A DNA stretch of 17,379 nucleotides from UMGS1124 sp045613165 (GTDB taxonomy: Bacteria > Bacillota_I > Bacilli_A > RF39 > UBA660), in contig JAZLAK010000042.1 of assembly GCA_045613165.1 (NCBI GenBank), positions 1 through 17,379 on the forward strand, written 5' to 3'. The notes beneath the pieces were generated by a model that was not told the DNA's origin, made no database searches, and worked only from the letters and a program-made list of their open reading frames with translations. The translations under genes were made by a program, and so were the position numbers. Every line of letters starts with the position of its first letter. Positions within the stretch are counted from its first letter, which is position 1. Below are positions 3,941 to 11,430 of this stretch, one piece after another.

Positions 3941-6013
3941 ATGGCAAGAGACGTTTCTATAGATAAAATTAGAAATATCGGTATCATGGCTCACATAGAT
4001 GCTGGTAAAACTACAACTACAGAAAGAATTTTATTCCATACAGGTATCACTCATAAAATTGGAGAAACACATGATGGTGAATCTCAAATGGACTGGATGG
4101 AACAAGAAAAAGAAAGAGGTATCACTATAACTAGTGCTGCAACAACTGCACACTGGAAAGGACATAGACTTAACATCATCGATACTCCAGGACACGTAGA
4201 CTTCACAATAGAAGTTCAAAGAAGTTTAAGAGTATTAGACGGTGCAGTAGCATTAATAGATGCTCAAGCAGGTGTTGAACCTCAAACAGAAACAGTTTGG
4301 AGACAAGCAAACGAATATAAAGTTCCAAGAATGATTTGTGCAAACAAAATGGGAAAAATTGGCGCAGACTTCTATTATAGTTTAAAAACTATAGCTGATA
4401 GATTAGGAGCTAAAGCAGCACCTATTGAAATTCCAATTGGGGCTGAAAATGAATTCTGCGGAATCGTTAATTTAGTAACAATGAAAGCTTATAAATTTGA
4501 TGGAAGCGAACATGAAAATGCTGAAGAAATTGAAATTCCAGCAGATTTAAAAGAGAAAGCAGAAGAATATAGAACATTATTAATTGAATCAGTTGCTGAT
4601 TATGATGAAGAATTAATGATGAAATATTTAGAAGGAGAAGAAATAACAGTTGATGAATTAAAGAAAGCAATCAGAACTGCTACATTATCTGTAGAATTCT
4701 TCCCAGTATTATGCGCTGATGCATTAAGTAACCAAGGTATTAAACCTTTACTAGATGCAATTATAGATTATTTACCAGCACCAACAGATGTTGAAGCTAT
4801 TATTTGTACTGATAAAGATGGAAACGACGTTGAACGTCATCCAAGCGATTCAGAACCATTCACAGCTTTAGCATTTAAAATCATGACTGACCCATTTGTT
4901 GGTAGATTATCATTCTTCCGTGTATATTCAGGAGTTTTAACAAGTGGTTCATATGTATTAAATAGTACTAAGAATACAAAAGAAAGAATCGGACGTATCC
5001 TACAAATGCATGCTAACCAAAGAAAAGAAATTACTGAAGTTTATGCTGGAGAAATTGCTGCAGCAGTTGGTTTAAAAAATACAACTACAGCAGATACATT
5101 ATGTGATGAAAAAAATTCATGCATAATGAAAGGTATGGAATTCCCAGACCCAGTTATTGATATAGCAATCGAACCAAAATCTAAAAATGATCAAGATAAA
5201 ATGGCTTTAGCTATTCAAAAACTAGTTGAAGAAGATCCAACATTAAGAGTTAAAACAGACCATGAAACAGGACAAACTGTACTTTCTGGTATGGGAGAAC
5301 TTCACTTAGATGTTATCATCGATCGTCTAAGAAGAGAATTCAGTGTTGAATGTAATAGTGGTAAACCACAAGTTGCTTATAGAGAAACAATTACACAAAT
5401 GGCTGAATGTGAAGGTAAATATATTAAACAATCTGGTGGACGTGGACAATATGGACATGTTTGGGTTAGATTTGAACCAAATCCAGAAAAAGGTTATGAA
5501 TTCGTTGACGAAATCGTTGGTGGAGTTGTTCCTCGTGAATATATTCCAGTAACTGACAAAGGATTACAAGAAGCTATGGCTGGTGGAATCTTAGCTGGTT
5601 ACCCAATGGTTGATGTTAAAGCAACATTATTTGATGGTTCATATCATGATGTTGACTCATCTGAAATGGCATTCAAAATTGCTGCAAGTATGGCTTTGAA
5701 AGAAGCTAAAAATAAATGTAAAGCTGTTCTATTAGAACCAATAATGAAAGTTGATGTAACAACTCCAGATGAATATATGGGTAATGTTATGGGAGACTTA
5801 ACAAGCCGTAGAGGACGTCCAATGGGACAAGAATCTCGTGGTAATGCTTTACAAATTACTGCAATGGTACCATTATCTGAAATGTTTGGATATGCTACAA
5901 CATTACGTAGTAATACACAAGGTAGAGGAAACTTCGTTATGGTATTAGATCATTATGAAGAAGTACCTAAATCAATCGCTGAAGAAATTATAAAGAAAAA
6001 CAGCGCTAACTAA
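3941..6013 (+). CDS. fusA: Elongation factor G with altered G4 and G5 guanine motifs
   Basis: EF-G (690 residues, normal length) is the GTPase that drives translocation. All five domains are recognisable. The P-loop A-H-I-D-A-G-K-T-T (residues 17-25), switch I R-G-I-T-I-T-S (59-65) and switch II D-T-P-G-H-V-D-F (81-88) are intact. Domain IV has R-G-Q-Y-G-H-V-W and S-Y-H-D-V-D-S-S-E-M-A-F. Two guanine-recognition motifs are not normal: G4 reads N135-K-M-G138 where D is expected (GGA at 4352-4354), and G5 reads C-A-D260-A-L where G-S-A is usual (GAT at 4718-4720). Everything else looks like a working housekeeping EF-G in its usual operon, so it is probably functional with rewired base recognition. 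The ATG at 3941 is 9 nt after rpsG, with GGAGGA (3931-3936) overlapping that stop. Confidence 0.97.
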   Translation: MARDVSIDKIRNIGIMAHIDAGKTTTTERILFHTGITHKIGETHDGESQMDWMEQEKERGITITSAATTAHWKGHRLNIIDTPGHVDFTIEVQRSLRVLDGAVALIDAQAGVEPQTETVWRQANEYKVPRMICANKMGKIGADFYYSLKTIADRLGAKAAPIEIPIGAENEFCGIVNLVTMKAYKFDGSEHENAEEIEIPADLKEKAEEYRTLLIESVADYDEELMMKYLEGEEITVDELKKAIRTATLSVEFFPVLCADALSNQGIKPLLDAIIDYLPAPTDVEAIICTDKDGNDVERHPSDSEPFTALAFKIMTDPFVGRLSFFRVYSGVLTSGSYVLNSTKNTKERIGRILQMHANQRKEITEVYAGEIAAAVGLKNTTTADTLCDEKNSCIMKGMEFPDPVIDIAIEPKSKNDQDKMALAIQKLVEEDPTLRVKTDHETGQTVLSGMGELHLDVIIDRLRREFSVECNSGKPQVAYRETITQMAECEGKYIKQSGGRGQYGHVWVRFEPNPEKGYEFVDEIVGGVVPREYIPVTDKGLQEAMAGGILAGYPMVDVKATLFDGSYHDVDSSEMAFKIAASMALKEAKNKCKAVLLEPIMKVDVTTPDEYMGNVMGDLTSRRGRPMGQESRGNALQITAMVPLSEMFGYATTLRSNTQGRGNFVMVLDHYEEVPKSIAEEIIKKNSAN

Positions 6014-6094
6014 AAATAATACTTGAATTATATTCAAGAATTAGATAGAATATATAATGTAATAAATTATATAAAAAAAGGAAGGAAAAAATTT

Positions 6095-7264
6095 ATGGCA
6101 AGAGAAAAATATGATAGAAGTAAGCCACATGTTAATATTGGTACTATCGGACACGTTGACCATGGTAAAACAACATTAACTGCTGCTATTTCAAAATTAT
6201 TTAGTAAAAACTTCATGGATTACAGTGCTATCGACAGCGCTCCAGAAGAAAGAGAAAGAGGTATTACAATTAATACTGCTCACGTTGAGTATGAAACTGA
6301 AAAAAGACATTATGCTCACGTAGACTGCCCAGGACATGCTGACTATGTTAAAAACATGATCACAGGTGCTGCACAAATGGATGGAGCTATCTTAGTTGTT
6401 TCAGCTGCAGATGGTCCTATGCCTCAAACAAGAGAACATATCTTACTTGCTCGTCAAGTTGGAGTTCCAAAAATCGTAGTATTCATGAACAAAACTGACC
6501 AAGTTGATGATCCTGAATTACTAGAATTAGTAGAAATGGAAATCAGAGAATTATTAGGAGAATATGGATTCGATGCTGAATGTCCAATCCACAAAGGTTC
6601 TGCTCTTAAAGCTCTTGAAGGAGATGCTACTAATGAACAAGCTATCAGAGACTTAATGGCTTCTGTAGATGCTTATATTGAAGATCCAGTTAGAGATACT
6701 GAAAAACCATTCTTAATGAGTGTTGAAGACGTATTTACTATTTCAGGACGTGGTACTGTTGTTACAGGACGTGTTGAACGTGGACAATTAAAATTAAATG
6801 ACGAAGTTGAAATCGTTGGTTTAAGAGATACTCAAAAAACAGTTGTTACAGGAATTGAAATGTTCAGAAAATCATTAGATTACGCTGAAGCTGGAGACAA
6901 CGCTGGTGTATTATTACGTGGTATTTCACGTGATCAAGTTGAACGTGGACAAGTATTATGTAAACCTGCAAGTGTTACTCCACACAAAAAATTCAAAGCT
7001 ACAGTTTATGTATTAAGTAAAGAAGAAGGCGGACGTCATACTCCATTCTTCTCAAACTACAGACCTCAATTCTATTTCAGAACTACTGACGTTACAGGTG
7101 TTGTAGAATTACCTGCTGGTGTAGAAATGGTTATGCCAGGTGATAACGTTGATATGACTGTTGAATTAATCAGTACAGTTGCTCTAGAAAATGGTACTCA
7201 ATTCTCAATCCGTGAAGGTGGACGTACTGTTGGAGCAGGAACTGTTTCAGAAATTATTGAATAA
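6095..7264 (+). CDS. tuf: Elongation factor Tu
   Basis: EF-Tu (389 residues; family about 394) carries aminoacyl-tRNA to the ribosome. The motifs are complete: G1 G-H-V-D-H-G-K-T-T, switch I R-G-I-T-I-N-T, G3 D-C-P-G-H-A-D-Y with the catalytic His, G4 N-K-T-D and G5 G-S-A-L. Domain 2 has F-T-I-S-G-R-G-T-V-V-T-G-R-V and domain 3 ends R-T-V-G-A-G-T-V. Unlike EF-G next door, its guanine motifs are normal. The start is ATG at 6095, giving MAREKYDRSKPHVN and preceded by AAGGAAGG (6079-6086). A longer in-frame reading from TTG at 6023 adds 24 non-family residues and is rejected. It is separated from fusA by 81 nt and followed by a strong terminator. Confidence 0.98.
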   Translation: MAREKYDRSKPHVNIGTIGHVDHGKTTLTAAISKLFSKNFMDYSAIDSAPEERERGITINTAHVEYETEKRHYAHVDCPGHADYVKNMITGAAQMDGAILVVSAADGPMPQTREHILLARQVGVPKIVVFMNKTDQVDDPELLELVEMEIRELLGEYGFDAECPIHKGSALKALEGDATNEQAIRDLMASVDAYIEDPVRDTEKPFLMSVEDVFTISGRGTVVTGRVERGQLKLNDEVEIVGLRDTQKTVVTGIEMFRKSLDYAEAGDNAGVLLRGISRDQVERGQVLCKPASVTPHKKFKATVYVLSKEEGGRHTPFFSNYRPQFYFRTTDVTGVVELPAGVEMVMPGDNVDMTVELISTVALENGTQFSIREGGRTVGAGTVSEIIE

Positions 7265-7275
7265 TAACTGTATAT

Positions 7276-7300
7276 AAAACTCACATAAGTGAGTTTTTTT
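7276..7300 (+). terminator. Rho-independent terminator of the str operon
   Basis: AAAACTCAC (7276-7284) pairs with GTGAGTTTT (7289-7297) around ATAA, with the T run continuing to 7300. It lies 12 nt after the tuf stop. Confidence 0.92.
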
Positions 7301-7349
7301 ATTGAAAAAATTTTGTATATACATTAAACTTATAATAGGGTGAAGTATA

Positions 7350-8255
7350 GTGAGAATATTAGATTTTTTTAAACAAGAAAAAATACTAGAAAAAGTAGAA
7401 GAAAAAAATAAAACGATAAGACTTTGTATTTATATTATTAGCGTATTTTTAACAGCATTTTCATACAATCTATTTTTTGTAAAAAACGAAATAGTTATGG
7501 GTGGAATGAGCGGGCTAGCAATAGTAGTGAAAAAAGTTTTTGGACTAAACACAAGTATATTCTTATTGATAATGACTTCTATACTTTTAATATTTAGCTA
7601 CTTTTTATTAGGGAAAAAGGCAACAAAAAAAAATCTAGCATGTGCAGCTGTATTCCCTTTATTAGTATCTTTAACAGAACCAATAACTAATCAAATAAAC
7701 ATAGAATTTCATAGTTACTTTTTTACAGTAATTATTGCAGTTATTACCTATAGTATTCCTATAGGAATGGTTTATAAAATAGGATTTTCAACTGGTGGCG
7801 GAGATATTTTAAATCAAATAATTTGTAAATATGCTAAAACATCAGTAGGACAAGCGAGTAATTATATCAATATATTAATTGTATTTACTGCTTCATTCGT
7901 ATTTGGAATTCCAAAATCAGTTTATGCAGTATTTGCCCTTCTTTTATCGAATACAATAGTAGATTTTATAATATTGGGTAACAGTGATTCAAAATTATGT
8001 ATTATAAAAACTAAAAATGTTGAATATTTAGAAGATTTCTTAAAACATGATTTTAATGTAGGATATAGTTTACTTGAATCTAAAGGCGGATTAGATAAAA
8101 AGAAAAGAAAAACAATTATGTGTATTGTAACTAGTAGAGAATATTATCGATTTAAACATTTAATACTAGATATAGATCCTAATGCTTTTTTTGTAACTCA
8201 TGACTGTTATGAAGTGCTGGGTGGCAAAAGCAAAAGAATTATGAATTTTAATTAG
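7350..8255 (+). CDS. YitT family membrane protein (DUF161 + DUF2179)
   Basis: A 301-residue protein of the YitT family, common in multiple paralogous copies in Firmicutes; the molecular function is not established. An N-terminal membrane domain spans about residues 22-210, with family-type glycine motifs M-G-G-M-S-G-L-A (50-57) and S-T-G-G-G-D-I-L (147-154). It is followed by a cytoplasmic C-terminal domain of about 80 residues (DUF2179 type) containing D-P-N-A-F-F-V-T and ending near V-L-G-G-K. The start is GTG at 7350 with AGGGTGA (7337-7343) upstream; no ATG fits better. It ends in TAG at 8253-8255, overlapping by 8 bp the 3' end of the convergent gene, with no terminator between them. Confidence 0.9.
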   Translation: MRILDFFKQEKILEKVEEKNKTIRLCIYIISVFLTAFSYNLFFVKNEIVMGGMSGLAIVVKKVFGLNTSIFLLIMTSILLIFSYFLLGKKATKKNLACAAVFPLLVSLTEPITNQINIEFHSYFFTVIIAVITYSIPIGMVYKIGFSTGGGDILNQIICKYAKTSVGQASNYINILIVFTASFVFGIPKSVYAVFALLLSNTIVDFIILGNSDSKLCIIKTKNVEYLEDFLKHDFNVGYSLLESKGGLDKKKRKTIMCIVTSREYYRFKHLILDIDPNAFFVTHDCYEVLGGKSKRIMNFN

Positions 8256-8736
8256 GATCTTTAAATATAAACCAATTAGGAGTATTTTTATTAAAATACT
8301 TATATAAATAAAAAATAAAAACAATTCCTATAAAACCAAATAAATTTAATAAAGTTCCAAAACTATCTTTCATAAGTAATTTAACTGAAACTATACTTGA
8401 TAAACCTAAACTTATATAAAATATCAAAATATCTAAAAACAAGATATTTTTTTTAAATAATTTTTTATACCCATAATATAAAATTATAATACCTAATGAA
8501 AAAGTAATAATACTTGCAAACTTAGCAAAAAATAAATTGCTAAAATCAAATGTTAATAATTCAACAATTGTCCACAATATAATAGGTGTTATCCCCAACT
8601 TAATATGTTCCCAAGTTGTTTCATCTTGAGCAAAAAAGAAACCCACAATTTTATTATAATTTGACCATTCATATAAAAAGTGACCAACTGTTCCTAACAT
8701 AATACAAAATATTAAACCTATTATTTCTATAATCAT
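8248..8736 (-). CDS. Small polytopic membrane protein, DUF6512-like
   Basis: A 162-residue, Phe/Ile/Leu-rich protein with four or five membrane segments. The most distinctive part is near the N-terminus: G-H-F-L-Y-E-W-S (18-25), then F-F-A-Q-D-E-T-T-W-E-H-I-K-L (34-47). The small-residue/W-E-H pattern resembles DUF6512 family proteins of Firmicutes; this assignment is from memory and the function is unknown. The start at 8736 (ATG on the minus strand) has only a weak ribosome binding site (AGAAAGTG). The gene is divergent from the AAA+ gene across 70 bp and overlaps the YitT gene tail-to-tail by 8 bp. Confidence 0.65.
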   Translation of the reverse strand: MIIEIIGLIFCIMLGTVGHFLYEWSNYNKIVGFFFAQDETTWEHIKLGITPIILWTIVELLTFDFSNLFFAKFASIITFSLGIIILYYGYKKLFKKNILFLDILIFYISLGLSSIVSVKLLMKDSFGTLLNLFGFIGIVFIFYLYKYFNKNTPNWFIFKDPN

Positions 8737-8774
8737 AATTATTCACACTTTCTATTTTAAGAAACTTTTATTTA

Positions 8775-8783
8775 TGTTATAAT
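8775..8783 (+). promoter_or_regulatory. Extended -10 promoter for the AAA+/GNAT operon
   Basis: TG-T-TATAAT (TG at 8775-8776, TATAAT at 8778-8783) is a perfect extended -10 element; no good -35 is visible. Transcription would start near 8790, right at the AGGAAGG ribosome binding site (8791-8797). Confidence 0.6.
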
Positions 8784-8806
8784 CATATACAGGAAGGTGC
8801 TTTTTT

Positions 8807-9829
8807 ATGAATGATGAAGTATTAGAAATTCTAGATTTAATGCCTGATGAAGAAATAGAAACGCTAGAATTAGAGGAACAAGTAGAAATAGAACCAAATA
8901 AAGAAAATAATAACTCGTTTAGTATTATTAAAAATTATGGAGAAGATTTATCTCAAAAAAAATATATCACTAATCCTGCAATAGGTAGAGAAGATGAAAT
9001 AAACAAAATGATTCTTGCTCTTATTACACCTGATAAAGGAGCACTTTTAGTTGGTAAACCTGGTATTGGTAAAACTGCATTAGTAGAAGGTTTAGGATAT
9101 AAAATACAAAACGAATTAGTTCCAGATGCATTAAAAGGATGGAAGATAATAAAAATAAATATTACTTCATTATTAGGTAGTTCAGTAAGTGGCACACAAA
9201 GTGAAAATAGATTAGAATTATTAATTCAAGAATTAAAACAAGCTGAAAATACAATTCTATTTATAGATGAAGTACATTTATTAGTTAATAAAGCAACAAG
9301 TAATAATAATATAGATTTTGCTAACATGTTAAAACCAGCATTAGATAGAGGAACCATCAAAATGATTGGAGCAACTACTACTGAAGAATATGAAGCATAT
9401 ATATTAAGAGATAGAGCTTTCTTAAGAAGATTTATAAAAATAGATATTGAAGAAGCAATGGGAGAAACTGTTGTAGAAATTCTTATGGGAACTTATCCTA
9501 AATTTGAAAGACAATTAGGAGTAAAATTAAATTATACAGATTTCCAAAAAGAAAGATTATTCAAATTTATTGTTAATATGACAACTGAATACAATAGAGT
9601 GTATGAAATAGCAAGTAGATACCCTGATATTTGTTTAACTATAGTATCAAGTGCCTTTAGTTATGCAGTATTTGAAAATGCAAATGAAGTTAAAATGAAA
9701 CATTTTTATAAAGCAATTGTAAATGCAAATAATATATATCCGGATGCTAAAAAGAAAGAAATAGAAAAATTTAAAATAGAATTTAAAGATATGTTAGATG
9801 CTGAAAATGTTGATTTAACAGATTTTTAG
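8807..9829 (+). CDS. Stand-alone AAA+ ATPase resembling the ClpA/B/C D1 domain
   Basis: A 340-residue protein that is almost entirely one AAA+ module of the Clp D1 type. An acidic tail (about residues 1-30, rich in D/E) precedes N-P-A-I-G-R-E-D-E-I (56-65). Walker A is G-K-P-G-I-G-K-T (83-90), Walker B I-L-F-I-D-E (150-155), sensor 1 I-G-A-T-T-T (187-192), and arginine fingers R-D-R-A-F-L-R-R-F (201-209). Nothing matches a Clp N-domain, middle coiled coil, second AAA+ domain or ClpP-binding loop. At the D1 pore-loop position (Clp: G-A-K-Y-R-G) it reads S-S-V-S-G-T, so the substrate-gripping Tyr appears to be Ser128. ATP binding and ring assembly are likely; classical unfolding is doubtful. 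The ATG at 8807 follows AGGAAGG. It is co-transcribed with the GNAT gene. Confidence 0.88.
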   Translation: MNDEVLEILDLMPDEEIETLELEEQVEIEPNKENNNSFSIIKNYGEDLSQKKYITNPAIGREDEINKMILALITPDKGALLVGKPGIGKTALVEGLGYKIQNELVPDALKGWKIIKINITSLLGSSVSGTQSENRLELLIQELKQAENTILFIDEVHLLVNKATSNNNIDFANMLKPALDRGTIKMIGATTTEEYEAYILRDRAFLRRFIKIDIEEAMGETVVEILMGTYPKFERQLGVKLNYTDFQKERLFKFIVNMTTEYNRVYEIASRYPDICLTIVSSAFSYAVFENANEVKMKHFYKAIVNANNIYPDAKKKEIEKFKIEFKDMLDAENVDLTDF

Positions 9830-9837
9830 AGGATAAG

Positions 9838-10407
9838 ATGAAAGAATTAGGAACAAGAAATTTAGAAACTGAAAGATTAATTTTAAGAAAATATAAAATA
9901 GAAGATGCTCAAGGTATGTATGAAAATTGGGGAAGTGATCCTAAATGTAATATATATCTTCCTTGGGAACTTCATGAAAATGTAGAACAAACCAAAGAAA
10001 TAATAACTGAATGGATATCTTTGTATAAAGATGACAAATTCAATTGGATAATAGAATTAAAAGAAACCAATGAAGTTATTGGTGGAATAAATGTTGTAAA
10101 ACTACGAAAAAGAGAAAACATTTGTGAAATTGGCTATTGCATTGGTTCAAAATTTTGGAATAAAGGATATACGACTGAAGCCTTAAGAAAAATAATAGAA
10201 TTTTTATTTGAAGAATGCGAACTCTATCTAATTGAAGCAAGACATCATAAAACTAATATTTCAAGTGGCAAAGTAATGGAAAAGTCAGGTATGATTATAG
10301 AATGCGAATTAAGAAACAGAGCTTTAAATAGAAAAACAAACGAATTAGAAAATTTAGTTGTACATTCAATTACAAAAGAAGAATATTTAGAACAAAAAAA
10401 CTCTTAA
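9838..10407 (+). CDS. GNAT acetyltransferase, RimJ/RimL type
   Basis: A 189-residue acetyl-CoA-dependent N-acetyltransferase. The N-terminus L-E-T-E-R-L-I-L-R-K (9-18) is the classic start of the RimJ/RimL-like GNAT group. The central C-E-I-G-Y-C-I-G-S-K-F-W-N-K-G-Y-T-T-E-A-L (about 96-116) contains the pyrophosphate-binding loop. N-I-S-S-G-K-V-M-E-K-S-G-M near 139-151 is the usual motif B. The substrate could be a protein N-terminus or a small molecule; this cannot be decided. The ATG at 9838 lies 8 nt after the AAA+ gene, with AGAGGA (9828-9833) overlapping that stop, so the two are almost certainly co-translated. The stop codon lies inside the terminator hairpin. Confidence 0.92.
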   Translation: MKELGTRNLETERLILRKYKIEDAQGMYENWGSDPKCNIYLPWELHENVEQTKEIITEWISLYKDDKFNWIIELKETNEVIGGINVVKLRKRENICEIGYCIGSKFWNKGYTTEALRKIIEFLFEECELYLIEARHHKTNISSGKVMEKSGMIIECELRNRALNRKTNELENLVVHSITKEEYLEQKNS

Positions 10408-10422
10408 ATTTTAAGAGTTTTT
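10394..10422. terminator. Bidirectional terminator between converging genes
   Basis: ACTCTTAA (10400-10407) pairs with TTAAGAGT (10411-10418). A runs (10394-10400) and T runs (10418-10422) flank the hairpin, so it can end transcription from both sides. It includes the GNAT stop codon and abuts the stop codon of the convergent radical SAM gene. Confidence 0.85.
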
Positions 10423-11350
10423 ATTTTGTTTTAATACCTTGATATGTATCTCTTCTAACCATTTCTTTATCAATATCATTTAGTACACAAAATTTCTTTA
10501 TTAACCAATTTGGTTCAATTAAATCTTTAACATCCGGATCTCCTGTAATTCTATGTATAACAACATTTTTATCTAAATATTCTAATTGTTTAATAACTAT
10601 ATCAATATATTCTTCTTTAGTTAATACATGGAATTTTTCTTGTTCATATAAATCAGCAAGTTTAGTATTCTTTAAAATATGTAACATATGAATCTTTATA
10701 CCATCTATTCCTAATTCATTTAAAAATTTAACAGTTTCAATCATCATGTCTTCTGTTTCGTAAGGAAGACCATTTATTATATGAACAACAACATTTATAT
10801 TTCTTTCCTTTAACTTTTTAAAACAATCTACAAAACATTTTAAATCATGACCTCGATTAATATATTTTAAAGTTTTATCATGTATACTTTGTAATCCTAA
10901 TTCAATAGTAAGATAAGTTTTCTTATTTAATTCAGTTAAATAATCCATAACCTCATCACTAATAGCATCAGGTCTTGTTGCAATATTTAAACCAATAACA
11001 TTATCTAACTCTAATATAGTTTCGTAATACTTTTTCAAAGTTTCAACATCAGCATATGTATTAGTATTTGCTTGAAAATATCCTATATATTTTGTATCAG
11101 GCCATTTCTTTGACATAACACTTTTAACTTGATTAAATTGACTAACTAAATCTAAAGATACGTCACCAGCAAAATCACCACTACCTAACTTAGAACAAAA
11201 TATACAGCCGCCATATCCGACAGTACCATCTTTATTAGGACAACTAAAATTTGCATTTAGACTAATTTTACAAACCTTAGAATTAAATTTATTCTTATAA
11301 AAACAATTCAAAGTATAATATCTTTTATTATCAATAGTATTTTTAAACAT
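10421..11350 (-). CDS. Radical SAM protein, YhcC/TIGR01212 family
   Basis: A 309-residue radical SAM enzyme of the YhcC (TIGR01212) group, related in its core to Elp3-type proteins; the substrate is not established. The iron-sulphur cysteines are Cys37, Cys49 and Cys52 in C-P-N-K-D-G-T-V-G-Y-G-G-C-I-F-C, with the family's C-x11-C-x2-C spacing rather than the common C-x3-C-x2-C. Further hallmarks are Y-F-Q-A-N-T-N-T-Y (about 92-100), G-L-N-I-A-T-R-P-D (about 121-129), E-L-G-L-Q-S and H-I-I-N-G-L-P-Y-E-T. The start is ATG at 11350 with a weak site (GAAGTGATG) upstream. It is monocistronic, converges on the GNAT gene and is divergent from the 535-residue gene. Confidence 0.9.
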   Translation of the reverse strand: MFKNTIDNKRYYTLNCFYKNKFNSKVCKISLNANFSCPNKDGTVGYGGCIFCSKLGSGDFAGDVSLDLVSQFNQVKSVMSKKWPDTKYIGYFQANTNTYADVETLKKYYETILELDNVIGLNIATRPDAISDEVMDYLTELNKKTYLTIELGLQSIHDKTLKYINRGHDLKCFVDCFKKLKERNINVVVHIINGLPYETEDMMIETVKFLNELGIDGIKIHMLHILKNTKLADLYEQEKFHVLTKEEYIDIVIKQLEYLDKNVVIHRITGDPDVKDLIEPNWLIKKFCVLNDIDKEMVRRDTYQGIKTK

Positions 11351-11367
11351 AATTCATCACTTCAAAT

Positions 11368-11376
11368 ATTTTAACA
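11368..11376 (-). promoter_or_regulatory. Extended -10 promoter for the radical SAM gene
   Basis: Read on the minus strand, TG-T-TAAAAT spans 11376 to 11368 and matches an extended -10 element. No clear -35 is visible. It lies 36 bp from the divergent plus-strand promoter, so the two polymerases would interfere. Confidence 0.5.
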
Positions 11377-11403
11377 TAATTTGTAGAGAAGATAAAATTA
11401 TTT

Positions 11404-11412
11404 TGATATAAT
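11404..11412 (+). promoter_or_regulatory. Extended -10 promoter for the 535-residue gene and tex
   Basis: TG-A-TATAAT (TG at 11404-11405, TATAAT at 11407-11412) is a perfect extended -10 element. The -35 region is weak. The start codon is only 19 nt downstream, with AAGGTGA (11420-11426) between. Confidence 0.55.
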
Positions 11413-11430
11413 TAAAATGAAGGTGATAAT

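Noticed and set aside
4467..4670. Antisense open frame within fusA (and similar antisense frames in rplJ, rplL, tex and the 535-residue gene)
   Set aside because: They lie wholly within conserved genes on the other strand, have composition typical of reverse translations and no credible start sites.
6023..6094. N-terminal extension of EF-Tu from TTG at 6023
   Set aside because: The added residues do not match the family, and ATG at 6095 has a strong ribosome binding site and a standard N-terminus.
7331..7336. TATAAT just before the YitT gene as its promoter
   Set aside because: Transcription would start downstream of the AGGGTGA ribosome binding site, and there is no -35 at a proper distance.
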